Assembly: GCF_000420465.1 (NCBI RefSeq) | Contig: NZ_ATUZ01000014.1 | Coordinates: 248,001-312,000 of the forward strand | Direction of reading: 5' to 3' | Source of the DNA: Desulfovibrio desulfuricans DSM 642 | GTDB taxonomy: Bacteria; Desulfobacterota; Desulfovibrionia; Desulfovibrionales; Desulfovibrionaceae | Length of the DNA stretch: 64,000 bases | Shown: positions 39,501 through 48,589 of the stretch, in pieces | Position numbering within the stretch: position 1 is the first letter of the stretch | Layout of the letters: each line of letters begins with the position of its first letter | The notes under the pieces: generated by a model | Database searches by the model: none | Told to the model about the DNA's origin: nothing | The model's input: only the letters and a program-made list of their open reading frames with translations | Translations under genes and position numbers: made by a program

Positions 39501-41453
39501 GTCGCGCGGCGGAATGCCCGCCCCGGTGTCGGTCACAGTAAACAGCAGATGCCCCGGATCGGCTGTTTCGGGCACTCGGCGTATAGAAAGGTGCACTGCG
39601 CCTCTTGTGGTGGCGCGCACTGCGCTTTCAAGCAGCAGGCCGAGGGTTTCGCGCAGGGCTTTGGCCTGCCCTTCATACATGTGCCCCAGCAGCGGGGGCA
39701 TGTACCACGCAAGGCCAATCCCCGAGTTCTCGGCGGCGGCGGTCACGGCATCGTGCGCCTCGCGCACAAGATGCTGCAGGTTGAAGGCCGTGCGCTGTTC
39801 GCCCACGCTGGTCTGGTCCAGCTCCTTGCCGGGATTGTCAATAATTCTGGCAAGATCGCCAGCAGCGCCAAGCATGTTTTCAGCATACTGGCGCACCGCA
39901 GGGGGCAGGGAGCAATGGCCGAGAGCCGCGCCTTCGCGCATGAGGCGATCCAGCGGCGGGCGCAGCAGGTTTTCCCACATGCCTGGGTCAACGGCGGAGG
40001 CTGATTTTTTCTGGTTTCTGGCAGGCGCTGCAACTGGTTCCAGATCGGAATTGTCAGAAATGTCCACCGGCAGTGCGGAAAAGTCAGCGGCGGTTTTGCC
40101 TGTGACGGCAGAGGGAGGCAAGAGACGCAGATTGGGGTCGTCCAGCGGGGTGTCAAGACTGATGGGGCCATCGTTTGGCCCGGCGCCAAGGCTGGAACTG
40201 ATCAGCGCCGCATCAAGCGCGGCGGAGTTGCGTTTGCCCTCGGCTGCGGATTCGCGCTTTGCGCCCTTCTTGGCCTCTTCGGCCTGGGCAGCGTCACGCG
40301 GCAGGCCTGTTCCGGCAATGAGCAGGGCGCTCAGGGCCGTGCCCCACAGGGGAGCAGAGGCCAGCAGATTTGCGGCGTATCCGTAATCAAGCCCCATGAC
40401 GCCCGCAGCCACAAACAGGGGCGGCACAAGACAGCCCAAAAGAAAACGCCGTGCGCCGCCAAGGCCCATGATGGCCCCGCCAAGGGCGCTCAGGGTAAAG
40501 ATCACCGTGCAGGCAGGCCAGAGGGAAAGAAAACGAATGCTCCAGCTAAAGCCGGGAAGGAGCGGCAGCAGGGCCAGCGCCGCGCCCGGCAGGGAAAGCA
40601 ATATAAACTGGGCGTCCAGCAGGGGCGAGCGGCCCCTTGTGCGCATAAGATGACGGCCCACGTGGGGCAGGAGCATGAGCGCCAGACCAGGCGCAAGTAC
40701 TGCCAGAGCCTGATTCAGGGTTATGTGGCCGGAGCCGTAGGCAGGCATGCCAAATATGCCCTGCGCCAGAGCAACACCCACGTAAAGCGCAGTCCAGATG
40801 CGCCACTGGCCCCTCTCGGAGAGCCCGCGCAAAAGGCACAGCAGCATGACCACGGCAAGAGCCAGCAGGGCGGCTGTGCCCGCGAGGCTGCCCCAGTTGG
40901 AGGCTGCGTCCTGCGGGCTGCGAAGCATGGGTGAAAACCAGATGCCCGGCAGGCCGTCCAGACGGATATAGCAGGTGATCGGGTCGGCCCCCGGTTCGGG
41001 CAGCAGCATCACATTGCGGTGGCTCGGGAGAATCTCGCGCCATTCAACGCTGTCTGTCGCCGGGTTGGCGGCGGGTTCGTACAGAACAGGGTCAGCCGGA
41101 ACATCCGGCCCCATGTCCAGCAGCATGGCCTGTGAGCGTCCCCCAGCGGGCAGAGGAGCCAGGGTAAAGCGCAGCCACATCACGCCGGTGACTCGCGGCA
41201 GTTCCTTGACATTCAGGGGCTTGAACATCTGGCTGTTGGAAGGGGCGGCAGCCTCCTCCACATCCATGGTTCCTGTCACGTCAATAAAGTATTGCAGGTC
41301 GGGCAGCAGCGGCGTGTTTGCAGAACGCAACACGGGCGGAATCATGCCGCTGTGCGCCGTGGAAGGCGCTCCAATACCTGCGCAGGTTATGCACAAAAAA
41401 AGGGCGCAGGCGCGCAGCAACGCACGCAAAATGCCGGAGGAAGTGAGAGTCAT
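36552..41453 (-). CDS. Giant hybrid histidine-kinase-like protein with 7TM-DISM sensor and degenerate phosphotransfer sites
   Basis: 1633 residues. Signal-like N-terminus (10-35), periplasmic 7TMR-DISMED2-like domain (45-190), about seven membrane helices (190-385), then a kinase-like region: H513 in G-H-C-S-L-P-P (H and P of an H-box but no Glu/Arg), an N-box-like L-L-E-S-A without the conserved Asn, and a good D-T-G-A-G G1 box (642-646). A receiver-like domain (705-830) lacks the acceptor Asp (A-L-M-L-V-A-Q). A roughly 700-residue Pro/Glu/Ala-rich linker follows, with E-W-V-G-E-P-M-P repeated twice. The last 90 residues resemble an Hpt helix bundle but with Asn where His is expected. It is probably a signalling scaffold or an atypical kinase. 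Confidence 0.75.
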   Translation of the reverse strand: MTLTSSGILRALLRACALFLCITCAGIGAPSTAHSGMIPPVLRSANTPLLPDLQYFIDVTGTMDVEEAAAPSNSQMFKPLNVKELPRVTGVMWLRFTLAPLPAGGRSQAMLLDMGPDVPADPVLYEPAANPATDSVEWREILPSHRNVMLLPEPGADPITCYIRLDGLPGIWFSPMLRSPQDAASNWGSLAGTAALLALAVVMLLCLLRGLSERGQWRIWTALYVGVALAQGIFGMPAYGSGHITLNQALAVLAPGLALMLLPHVGRHLMRTRGRSPLLDAQFILLSLPGAALALLPLLPGFSWSIRFLSLWPACTVIFTLSALGGAIMGLGGARRFLLGCLVPPLFVAAGVMGLDYGYAANLLASAPLWGTALSALLIAGTGLPRDAAQAEEAKKGAKRESAAEGKRNSAALDAALISSSLGAGPNDGPISLDTPLDDPNLRLLPPSAVTGKTAADFSALPVDISDNSDLEPVAAPARNQKKSASAVDPGMWENLLRPPLDRLMREGAALGHCSLPPAVRQYAENMLGAAGDLARIIDNPGKELDQTSVGEQRTAFNLQHLVREAHDAVTAAAENSGIGLAWYMPPLLGHMYEGQAKALRETLGLLLESAVRATTRGAVHLSIRRVPETADPGHLLFTVTDTGAGIPPRDRSSLALTRAWELAGSNSGYLNVECGPQGTSIAFTLRLKPLENETGTEAAPEPQRAPTITVVAESAVDRQALAHMITTLGCNSTQARSMREALECNREAPALMLVAQYPHDGPTEADALGRFEAEALKAGLPVFKALAVTKDNTRWDELADTGYTHALLEPVDAEAFAATLREVLDEAGFTDHGPAVSAVSVPASAAEDIPLPVHEVGSPEPENGPADAAPSIQAPEQNQLPDLFGHDASLQNALPDTGAPMYSQPLTMPLSHDGLLSSPQSLNFGTADQSGMLLPMMEDSPQAEEDAPIELTDLLPPENTAQDAGQALAAMPDTPEISLEEPAAVIPAPADADSAGAAPVERKADPVEEEAAPQQSESLDILPDAPQSVPLSMQDDADPLPEEQPEIIAEILPEPSAQEPQEAAVAHPQQEPAQAANNTDAEFMASAGLEGPLWAAETPADPQASEPEPEPARGSDAEGAPAQQENPASAPVEQAELVTDTSAATPVPEVTEQMSAPADKTPEGFETPEWPEPEQHPGPTPAARETVTPAEFLEASLPSEPDMSEPAEQPAEQPAAESADPLKAMTGRAGEATLSPVNTAAFDVPAPAGKGAWDAYSLQDEWVGEPMPIGTPIKTASPAAKSAPQAAPQSASGPVQSLAQGMTRTSARDALSAASATRPLAAPAKEEKSYVSPSLAHPGEWVGEPMPMTKPARQDDASGTVDQNSKQDSGHADDERRSRQVEMPRTATGRLILKLLGSAGDRPLGADNEPLPGGKPDLMADLADMPRQDDVQAESPALAGTPRAGSSAGVAEPQRSAAHLKGKAPGNSIMNFIAGAAEALRHNGHDNAQHAPQGGHSGETAPAQALGAESYRAAPAEQRTAEPQPAVFAPQAPVQPTAPRETDQTIPQLVARLDAAMDDAQQGFKNRRCAVVGDAANRIATESDAFGFRVLARMARCVERAAKANDMNALRDLLPELAVAVERNRIGLTPRR

Positions 41454-41580
41454 GGTCGTTCCGCCTGTATGATCACCGATCTATCTATGGTCTTTCCCCC
41501 TTCAGGCGCGAATGCGCCTCCAAATCCGATGCAGGGGGCGGTTTGTCGTGCTGGGAAGGCTTTTAGCCGCAGCTCTGTGC

Positions 41581-42321
41581 CTAGCGCAGGTTTCTGATTA
41601 CGTCAGAAACGGACTGCCCGTCAGGAGCGCGCGCAGCGGGGTTGGCTGCCAGCAGACGTTGCCATGCCTTCATGGCGTCATCCTTGCGCTTGAGGTCGAA
41701 GTAAAGCACCACGCCCTCGTTGAACATGGCGTTTTCGTGCCGGGGGTTGACGCTGGAGGCGCGGCGGAAACTCGTCACGGCCTTGTCGTATTCGCCAAGC
41801 TCACGGTACATGATGCCAAGGTCTGTCAGCACATCGGCATTGTCGGGCGCAAGAGCCAGAGAACGTTCGTAGGCGCTGGCGGCCTTGCGCGACTGACCGG
41901 TGTCAAAATAGAGGTTGCCAAGGTCTGTCCAGTTCTGCGCGTCCTTGGGGTTGGCAAGGACATTTTGTTCCATGGAGGCGATTTTGGCTGCCAGCTCAGG
42001 CGGAATGGGAGGCTGGTTGTCCTGCTTGGCCTGGCCGGAAGGCTGAGCGGAAGGCTGCGAGGCCGTCTGCGTCTGGCCTGCGGGCGTCTGCTGCGCTGGC
42101 TCCTGCGTGAATATTGACGGCGCAAGGCTGCCCACATAGACGCCCAGCACAAGGGCCACGGCGATGCCTACAAAAAAAACACCCTTGCTGACCTTGCTGA
42201 TGCCGTGGGGCTGTTCAGCCTGGGGGGCGGTTTCCGGGGTGGATGTGGGGTCGGCGGGCGTGGAAAGCTGCACTGCCGTGGAAGTATCTGCGGACTTTTT
42301 TTTGGGCTTTTTGTTTGCCAT
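41581..42321 (-). CDS. TPR-repeat membrane protein
   Basis: 246 residues. A Lys/Thr/Pro-rich cytoplasmic start (1-42), one transmembrane helix (about 46-66), a Gln/Pro-rich stretch and three TPR units (about 120-225; W-T-D-L-G-N-L-Y-F, V-L-T-D-L-G-I-M-Y, A-M-F-N-E-G-V-V-L). The arrangement resembles NrfG/CcmH-type and other periplasmic TPR proteins. GAGGAATAC precedes the ATG. It lies 127 bases upstream of the giant kinase-like gene on the same strand; a functional link is possible but unproven. Confidence 0.8.
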   Translation of the reverse strand: MANKKPKKKSADTSTAVQLSTPADPTSTPETAPQAEQPHGISKVSKGVFFVGIAVALVLGVYVGSLAPSIFTQEPAQQTPAGQTQTASQPSAQPSGQAKQDNQPPIPPELAAKIASMEQNVLANPKDAQNWTDLGNLYFDTGQSRKAASAYERSLALAPDNADVLTDLGIMYRELGEYDKAVTSFRRASSVNPRHENAMFNEGVVLYFDLKRKDDAMKAWQRLLAANPAARAPDGQSVSDVIRNLR

Positions 42322-42422
42322 GTATTCCTCGTGGCTTGGGAAATATCTTTATCCATCAGCCTACAACCGGAGGAAAAAAGAGGCAAGCCCGCAGCTTGCG
42401 CACCCCTGCGCCATACCCTGGT

Positions 42423-43631
42423 TCAACGTGTCCGCCCACCGTGAACAAGGCGATATATACCAATCGAGGCCAAAACCACGATGCTCAGGGCCAGATACAT
42501 GCCGCTGTAGCCCATGGAAGGAATAAGATGACCGAATATGTAAGGCCCAAGCCCGATGCCGAGGTCAAAGAATATGTAGAATGTTGTGGTCGCCTGCGCA
42601 TAGCGCGAGCGTGAAACCAGCGAGAGGGATACCGCCTGCCCCACAGATTGAAAGTTGGCAAAGCCCACGCCCAGCAGCAGCCCCGCGCCCAGCAGCACGG
42701 CGGCGCTTTCGGCGCGCGAAAGCACATACAGGGCCAGAGCCGTGAGCAGCAGGGCGGGGTACAAAATCACGTGTTCGCCGTGCCGGTCAAACAAACGGCC
42801 GCTATGGGGCCGCGTGAGCAAGGCCGCTCCGGCGTAACACAAAAAGAATATGCTGGCGGTGCTCGTGAGGCCGTGCTCCGCCGCAAAAGAAGGCAAAAAT
42901 GCCTGTATGCAGCCATAGCTCGGGCATACGGCAAGAGCCACCAGCGAAAAGCGCACCACACGCGGATCAATATAGCTGTACAGGCTGAAGACCGGACGCG
43001 CAGGATGGCGCATGGGCGGCAGGTTGCGCAAAAAGCAGAAGCTGATCAGGCACAGCAGGCTGATGCCCGCATTGAGCAGCATGAGAGTGTGGTACCCGTA
43101 ACAGAGTGAAAGCCCGATGCCCAAAAATGGCCCGAGGGCCAGCGCCAGAGCGGCGCTCATGGTAAAAAGACCTATGCCCAAACCATGAAAACGCACAGGA
43201 ACAACATAGGCCACAATGGCCCCTGTGGCGGTTCCGGCCACGCCCACGCCAAAACCGGCCACAAAGCGCTGTACAAAAAGCATGGGGAGCGAATCCACCA
43301 TAAAAAGGCCGCCAATGCTGGCGGTGAACAGCAGCAGCCCTGCCAGCAGGCAGGGCTTGCCCCCAAATGTGGAAAGCTGGTTGCCGGTGATGAACCTCCC
43401 CACAAGGCAGCCGATGACCATGATACCGGAGGTCAGCCCCGCTGTGCTCAGGCTGGTGCCAAAGGTTTTTTGCACATGGGCCGTGCCCGTGACAAAAATG
43501 AGATAGTAGTCGGTCATCAACAACATGTTGATGCAGGTGACAACCAAAAAGCTGCCCCGGCAAATAGCGGCAAGGGCCTCACGCAAGCTGGCATCAGTCT
43601 GCTGGGCCGCGCGGATGCGATGGTGTTTCAT
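42423..43631 (-). CDS. Major facilitator superfamily transporter
   Basis: 402 residues, about 12 transmembrane helices. The loop 2-3 signature is present in altered form (G-R-F-I-T-G) and an equivalent R-P-H-S-G-R-L-F-D-R-H-G occurs in the second half. It resembles drug-efflux type permeases of the YfmO/staphyloferrin-export group. Substrate unknown. It is divergent from a MarR-type regulator with a perfect palindrome between them, the usual layout of a repressor-controlled efflux pump. Confidence 0.9.
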   Translation of the reverse strand: MKHHRIRAAQQTDASLREALAAICRGSFLVVTCINMLLMTDYYLIFVTGTAHVQKTFGTSLSTAGLTSGIMVIGCLVGRFITGNQLSTFGGKPCLLAGLLLFTASIGGLFMVDSLPMLFVQRFVAGFGVGVAGTATGAIVAYVVPVRFHGLGIGLFTMSAALALALGPFLGIGLSLCYGYHTLMLLNAGISLLCLISFCFLRNLPPMRHPARPVFSLYSYIDPRVVRFSLVALAVCPSYGCIQAFLPSFAAEHGLTSTASIFFLCYAGAALLTRPHSGRLFDRHGEHVILYPALLLTALALYVLSRAESAAVLLGAGLLLGVGFANFQSVGQAVSLSLVSRSRYAQATTTFYIFFDLGIGLGPYIFGHLIPSMGYSGMYLALSIVVLASIGIYRLVHGGRTR

Positions 43632-43669
43632 GGGCTTGATCTGGCCTCGCTGACAGGGTTCAAGGCAGC

Positions 43670-43687
43670 TCGTTGCGCTCGCAACGA
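43670..43687. promoter_or_regulatory. Palindromic operator candidate for the MarR-type repressor
   Basis: TCGTTGCG-CT-CGCAACGA, 18 bases with perfect symmetry, 38 bases upstream of the MFS start. Size and position fit a MarR-family dimer site overlapping the transporter promoter. Confidence 0.6.
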
Positions 43688-43819
43688 TTTATGGCCCTCT
43701 GCCCCTGCACTTGTCAAGGCAAGCACCACAAGCGTAGCCTTTTCCTGCGGCGCTGCCTGCTGCAATCCATTGGGCGTCGGCTTGCAGAGTCTGCTGACAA
43801 CCAGCCACAGGAATATGTC

Positions 43820-44266
43820 ATGGAACTTGTTTATAAATGGATCACGCTGGCCAATCGGCATTACTACATGTATCTCAACCGCGCGCTCGCACCCTTTGGC
43901 ATCAACAGCAGCCAGTATCTGTTCATTCTCAACCTGTGCCGCGACCCTGGCATCACTCAGGACAAATTGCCCGAGCGTATCTGCGTGAACAAAAGCAACG
44001 TGGCCCGCACTCTGGCCCAGCTTGAAAAGAAAGGGCTTATCCGGCGGCAGGTCAATCCTGTGGACAAGCGCACAGCCGCGGTTTTTCCCACTGAGCGCGC
44101 GCGGGAGCTGTACCCGCGGATAATGGAAGTTATTGCAACGTGGGACGATGCCGTGACCAGCGTGCTCAGCGCGCAGGAAAAGGAAAATCTGCTGGAATTC
44201 ATGCAGCGCGTGGCGGACAAGGCTGCTGCCTTGCGCGGGGCAAGCCCAGCTGCCCTCAGAAAGTAG
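43820..44266 (+). CDS. MarR-family transcriptional regulator
   Basis: 148 residues from an ATG with CAGGA upstream; a 49-residue upstream extension is rejected because it lacks family similarity and covers the operator. The winged helix-turn-helix shows Q-Y-L-F-I-L-N-L, T-Q-D-K-L-P-E-R-I-C-V-N-K-S-N-V-A-R-T-L-A-Q-L-E-K-K-G-L-I-R-R and D-K-R-T, the wing signature. It probably represses the divergent transporter and itself, released by a ligand exported by the pump. Confidence 0.92.
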   Translation: MELVYKWITLANRHYYMYLNRALAPFGINSSQYLFILNLCRDPGITQDKLPERICVNKSNVARTLAQLEKKGLIRRQVNPVDKRTAAVFPTERARELYPRIMEVIATWDDAVTSVLSAQEKENLLEFMQRVADKAAALRGASPAALRK

Positions 44267-44363
44267 GGCGGTTTTCGCTAAGCGCTTGTGTCTTGCGACC
44301 TTTACGGGATATGTTGCGGCAAAGGCCATTGCGCCTTGACATGCGGTTTGCGGGAGGAGCGTC

Positions 44364-45767
44364 ATGCTCAGCGTTTTTGATCTGTTCAAGATCGGCATAG
44401 GGCCGTCCAGTTCCCATACCATTGGCCCCATGATTGCGGGCAAGGCCTTTGCGGGCGAGCTTGCCGTTTTGGGCATGCTGCCTCTGGTAGGCCGGGTAAA
44501 GGTGGAGCTTTATGGTTCGCTGGCGCTCACCGGCGAGGGGCACGGCACCATTGGGGCCGTGCTGGCGGGCATTGAAGGCGAGGAACCACAGGAGGTGGAC
44601 ATTACCCATATGGCCCGCCGTACTGCGGATCTGCAAAACAATGCCGACCTTGTGCTCATGTGCGCCTACACGATCCCTTTTAATTTTGAACGCGATGTGT
44701 GTCAGCACAAGGGCATATTTTTGCCCAAACATTCCAACGCCATGACGCTTTCAGCCTTCAGCGCCGACGGCGCGCTGATATACTCCAAGAATTTCTATTC
44801 CATCGGCGGCGGGTTTATCCGCACGGACGATGATTTTGACCGCCCGCGCGAACTGTACGCCACGCCCTCCTATCCATACGAAAAGGCTTCGGAGCTTTTT
44901 GACATCTGCGCCCGCGAAAACAAGACCATTGCGCAGATCGTTATGGCAAATGAAGCATTCTGGCGGTCTGAAAGCGAGGTCAACGAGCGCGTAACGGGCA
45001 TCATAGACGTCATGCGTGAAGCCGTGGAACGCGGCTGTTATACGGACGGCGTACTGCCGGGCGGGTACAATGTGCGCCGCCGCGCGCCCAACCTGCTGCG
45101 CAAGGTCAGCGCCCTGCAAGCAGCCGGACGGCGCGACCTCAGCCTGTGGCCCATGCTCTATGCCTTTGCCGTGGCGGAAGAAAACGCCTCCGGCGGGCGC
45201 ATTGTGACCGCGCCCACCAATGGCGCGGCGGGCATTGTGCCGGCAGTGCTGCTGTATTATCTGAATTTTTACCCTCATGCCACGGACGATGGCGCGCGCG
45301 ACTTTCTGCTCACTGCCGGGGCCATTGGCCTTTTTTACAAGCTCAATGCGTCCATTTCGGGCGCGGAGGTGGGCTGTCAGGGCGAGGTGGGCGTGGCCTG
45401 TTCCATGGCTGCTGGCGCGTACTGCGCGGTTACGGGCGGCAACGTCAAACAGGTGGAAGTGGCGGCGGAGATCGGCATGGAACACAACCTCGGCCTTACC
45501 TGCGATCCTGTGGGGGGGCTGGTGCAGATTCCCTGCATCGAGCGCAACGGCGTGGCCGCAGAGCGCGCGGTCAATTGCGCCCAGTTGTCGCGGCTGGAAG
45601 ACGGGCGGCAGCGGGTGATCTCGCTGGATGATATCATTGAGGTCATGTACCGCACCGGGCTTGATTTGCAGTCCCGCTACAAGGAAACCTCGCTCGGCGG
45701 GCTGGCCGAGGCCGTAGCCAAGGTTATGGAGCGCAAAAAGATGGCACCGGGGGCATCCGGCAAATAG
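44364..45767 (+). CDS. sdaA: L-serine ammonia-lyase, iron-sulfur-dependent, single chain
   Basis: 467 residues, single-chain type II serine dehydratase. It deaminates L-serine to pyruvate. The N-terminal beta domain has [11 protein letters not shown] and the alpha domain has T-A-P-T-N-G-A-A-G. Three cysteines (C338 in E-V-G-C-Q-G, C380 and C391 in L-T-C-D-P-V-G-G...I-P-C) ligate the [4Fe-4S] cluster. GGAGG precedes the ATG. It follows the MarR gene by 97 bases and ends at a strong terminator. Confidence 0.97.
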   Translation: MLSVFDLFKIGIGPSSSHTIGPMIAGKAFAGELAVLGMLPLVGRVKVELYGSLALTGEGHGTIGAVLAGIEGEEPQEVDITHMARRTADLQNNADLVLMCAYTIPFNFERDVCQHKGIFLPKHSNAMTLSAFSADGALIYSKNFYSIGGGFIRTDDDFDRPRELYATPSYPYEKASELFDICARENKTIAQIVMANEAFWRSESEVNERVTGIIDVMREAVERGCYTDGVLPGGYNVRRRAPNLLRKVSALQAAGRRDLSLWPMLYAFAVAEENASGGRIVTAPTNGAAGIVPAVLLYYLNFYPHATDDGARDFLLTAGAIGLFYKLNASISGAEVGCQGEVGVACSMAAGAYCAVTGGNVKQVEVAAEIGMEHNLGLTCDPVGGLVQIPCIERNGVAAERAVNCAQLSRLEDGRQRVISLDDIIEVMYRTGLDLQSRYKETSLGGLAEAVAKVMERKKMAPGASGK

Positions 45768-45803
45768 GTGTAAACGCACTTTTTTTCCCTTTGGGGACGA
45801 GCT

Positions 45804-45835
45804 AAGAAAACGCGGCTGAAAAGCCGCGTTTTCTT
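45804..45835 (+). terminator. Rho-independent terminator after sdaA
   Basis: Perfect 14-base stem AAGAAAACGCGGCT and complement with GAAA tetraloop, the 3' arm ending in TTTTCTT. Confidence 0.9.
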
Positions 45836-46371
45836 GTTGATGGGTACAAGTGAGTTGAAAATATAATCAATCTTTAAGTATTTTCCAGGCAACAACCAGA
45901 ATGGAGAAGTAAAACGGGCTGGGCAAGGCTTTTATAATGCAGAATATTTTATGTTTATGTGGTAATGTACATGGCGGGCTTGTGTGAATTGTAAATTATC
46001 GCATGAGATTTGTTGGCATATATTATAATTTGTGTTTTTTTGATGCAACAATTCGCAATACTTATTATATTTACGAATATATTTGAATTTATGACAGCAT
46101 ATCGACAAAATATAAAAAATAAGGGAATGTTTTTTATACCGTGCGTAGCATACAGGGAAATGTGGGTATATGTCTTATGTGGCGTCTGATTAATCAGGAT
46201 GCCTGTCTGATATGTATTTCAATGGGCATGCCTGTAATATTATTGAATAAAAAGTACGAACGTCGCTTTTTGTCAAGATTCAAGGTACTGCGCAATGGAT
46301 TGATGGTACTCCATGATACTCTTTATGCTGCCTGGTGTGCGTCCTGAAACATGTAACACTGGAAGTGCAAG
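45836..46371. other. AT-rich region upstream of the HdeA-like gene
   Basis: 536 bases, far AT-richer than the surroundings (especially 45930-46140). A TATAAT hexamer is at 46024-46029 without a clear -35 element. The only open frame (46141-46347) has no ribosome-binding site and odd composition, so I do not call it. The region may be a regulatory leader bound by a nucleoid protein or recently acquired DNA. Confidence 0.45.
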
Positions 46372-46659
46372 ATGAAAAAAGTATGTTTTGCAATCGTGCT
46401 GGCGGCCATGCTTGCCTTGCCCATGACTGCCTCGGCAAAGAGCGACAAGATAGATTTCGGCAAGCTGCCTTGCAGTTCGTTTGTGCAGTTGGACGCCCAG
46501 ACCATGACCATGTTCTATTTCTGGCTTGATGGTTATGCCAGCGCCAAAACCGGCGACACGACCCTGGATGTCAACGCTGTGGAAAACAACCTGACCCAGA
46601 TCATGAAGGTCTGCAAACAGAACCCCAAAAAGACCGTGCTTTCGGTCATTGCCGACTAA
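46372..46659 (+). CDS. HdeA/HdeB-like periplasmic acid-stress chaperone
   Basis: 95 residues with a signal peptide (cleaved near A-S-A-K). The mature part has the family pattern of two cysteines (about residues 34 and 81) that would form a disulfide: L-P-C-S-S-F-V-Q-L-D and I-M-K-V-C-K-Q-N-P. HdeA proteins unfold at low pH and hold other periplasmic proteins soluble. It is monocistronic, between an AT-rich leader and a terminator. Similarity to E. coli HdeA is modest, so the chaperone function is an inference. Confidence 0.75.
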   Translation: MKKVCFAIVLAAMLALPMTASAKSDKIDFGKLPCSSFVQLDAQTMTMFYFWLDGYASAKTGDTTLDVNAVENNLTQIMKVCKQNPKKTVLSVIAD

Positions 46660-46667
46660 TAGCGCAA

Positions 46668-46699
46668 GGGGCGGGCCGTAAGGCCCGCCCCTGTTTCTT
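46668..46699. terminator. Terminator between hdeA-like gene and mutY
   Basis: Stem GGGGCGGGCC/GGCCCGCCCC with GTAA loop followed by TGTTTCTT on the plus strand. Confidence 0.8.
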
Positions 46700-46723
46700 G
46701 GAGAGAATACCTTCAGCGGTCTG

Positions 46724-48013
46724 CTATGGCTTTTTCAGGGGCAGATTTGCCTGACGGGGCGCAACCGTATTTGCGGCAACAGCGCTGTCTTTTCCAATAG
46801 CAAAAAGCTTGTCCGCCAGTTTGCGGTGCGCAGCGGGCATTGCCAGAGCGTTCAGCTCTTGCGGTGTGACCCAGCGAGCCTCGGTGGCGGCGGAAAGCAG
46901 CGGAGGCTGCGGCGGGTCAACCGGTGCGGCCGCGCTGTCAAACTCAAGGCCAAAGCAGTGCAGTGTCAGGCGGTAGGTGGTGTATCCGTGCCGGATAATC
47001 CCGTGCTGTGCGGCCACGCGCACGGCAAAGCCTGTTTCTTCCATAAATTCCCGCACGGTGGCCTGTTCCGGGCTTTCGTCCTGCTCAACCCGGCCGCCTG
47101 GAAATTCCCACAGGTTGCCCCACACGCCCGAAGGCGGGCGTTTTTGCACAAAAAACTTGTTGCCGCAGCGTAAAACCCCCGTCACGGCGTTGACGGGCTT
47201 GATGGTTGCTCGTTTCCCGGGCACCGGGCGCTGATCTGTGATGCCAAGATGCAGGCTGATGCAGAACCGGGCCAGGGGGCACTCTGCACAGCGTGGCTTT
47301 TTGCCGCAAACAAGAGCCCCAAGCTCCATCATTGCCTGATTATGTTCCCGCGACCTGCCCTCGGGCACCAGCCGCAAGGCCCAGCGGTGAATGATCCCTG
47401 CTGCCGGATTCTGCTTTACGGGGCTGTCCACATCAAAAATACGCGCAATGACGCGCTCCACATTGGCGTCCACGCATGGCAGCTTTTCACCAAAGGCAAT
47501 GCTTGCCACGGCGCCTGCCGTGTAGGGGCCAACGCCGGGCAAACCACGGATGGCTTCAAGCTCTGAGGGAAAAACGCCGCCGTGTTCCGCCATGATTTTG
47601 CGGGCGGCGGTCAGGATGTGTCTGGCGCGCGAATAGTAGCCAAGGCCTTCCCATTGGCGCAGCACGTCTTCCTCGCTGGCGGCGGCGAGGCTGGCTATGT
47701 CGGGGAAGCGCTGCATCCAGCGGTTGAAATAGCTGACGCCCCGCTCCATCTGGGTTTGCTGGAGCATGACCTCTGAAATCCACACTTCGTAGGGCGTGTA
47801 GTTGACCCGCCACGGCAGGCGGCGCTGGTTTGCGGCAAACCAGTTGAGCAGGGCGTTTTGCAGTTCGCCAAGGTGATCCTGGGGCGGCAGATGCGTGCTG
47901 GCAGCGGCCTGTTCCGGCATGCCCGGCAGTGTTACCGGTTGGGGCTTGGAAGTCTTGCGGTTCATGCTGCGAAGCCTATACCGGGAAACGGGCATTGTCA
48001 TCCGCGCTTCCAT
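46724..48013 (-). CDS. mutY: A/G-specific adenine glycosylase MutY with C-terminal Nudix domain
   Basis: 429 residues (start could be four codons later at 48001, where GGAAG is 5 bases upstream). It removes adenine mispaired with 8-oxoguanine. Glu81 (S-E-V-M-L-Q-Q-T-Q), the Hh[11 protein letters not shown], Asp182 (C-V-D-A-N-V) and the four cluster cysteines C236, C242, C245 and C251 are present. The C-terminal domain carries a full Nudix box G307-x5-E-x7-R-E-x2-E-E-x-G-F, while MutY C-domains usually have lost the catalytic residues; hydrolysis of 8-oxo-dGTP by the same protein is therefore possible. Confidence 0.94.
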   Translation of the reverse strand: MEARMTMPVSRYRLRSMNRKTSKPQPVTLPGMPEQAAASTHLPPQDHLGELQNALLNWFAANQRRLPWRVNYTPYEVWISEVMLQQTQMERGVSYFNRWMQRFPDIASLAAASEEDVLRQWEGLGYYSRARHILTAARKIMAEHGGVFPSELEAIRGLPGVGPYTAGAVASIAFGEKLPCVDANVERVIARIFDVDSPVKQNPAAGIIHRWALRLVPEGRSREHNQAMMELGALVCGKKPRCAECPLARFCISLHLGITDQRPVPGKRATIKPVNAVTGVLRCGNKFFVQKRPPSGVWGNLWEFPGGRVEQDESPEQATVREFMEETGFAVRVAAQHGIIRHGYTTYRLTLHCFGLEFDSAAAPVDPPQPPLLSAATEARWVTPQELNALAMPAAHRKLADKLFAIGKDSAVAANTVAPRQANLPLKKP

Positions 48014-48079
48014 ACCCTATATTCGCGCCAATGGCGGGGCGAACGCCCGCTGTGCAGAATAACCATTCAAGGAGCACCC

Positions 48080-48589
48080 ATGTCCGACAATCCTACGGTT
48101 TTGCTGGAGACTTCCTCCGGCGACATTCTTGTGGAGCTTTATGCCGACAAGGCCCCCCAAACCGTTGCCAATTTTTTGAAATATGTGGATGACGGCTTTT
48201 ATGCCAACACCATTTTTCATCGCGTTATCCCCGGCTTCATGATCCAGGGCGGCGGCCTCGGCGCGCGCATGGACGAAAAGTCCACCCGCGAGCCTGTGAC
48301 CAACGAAGCCGACAACGGCCTCAAGAACGAGCGCGGCACCCTGGCCATGGCCCGCACCCGCGATCCCCACAGCGCCACCGCCCAGTTTTTCATCAATCTG
48401 GTGGACAACGATTTTCTCAACCACAGCTCCCCCACCCCTGACGGCTGGGGTTACTGCGTTTTCGGCAAAGTGACCGAAGGCATGGAGAATGTGGACAAAA
48501 TTGCCAAGGTTAAGACCAAGACCGTGGGCTTTCATGAAAATGTGCCCACCGACATGGTGCTGATCACCGGGGCAAGCCGCTTCGAATAA
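48080..48589 (+). CDS. ppiB: Cyclophilin-type peptidyl-prolyl cis-trans isomerase
   Basis: 169 residues with AAGGAG before the ATG; the longer frame is a shadow of mutY. No signal peptide, so cytoplasmic. Cyclophilin motifs: [30 protein letters not shown]. The gene is divergent from mutY. Confidence 0.96.
   Translation: MSDNPTVLLETSSGDILVELYADKAPQTVANFLKYVDDGFYANTIFHRVIPGFMIQGGGLGARMDEKSTREPVTNEADNGLKNERGTLAMARTRDPHSATAQFFINLVDNDFLNHSSPTPDGWGYCVFGKVTEGMENVDKIAKVKTKTVGFHENVPTDMVLITGASRFE

Noticed and set aside
46141-46347. 68-codon frame upstream of the HdeA-like gene
   Set aside because: No ribosome-binding site, AT-rich non-coding-like composition and no recognisable features.
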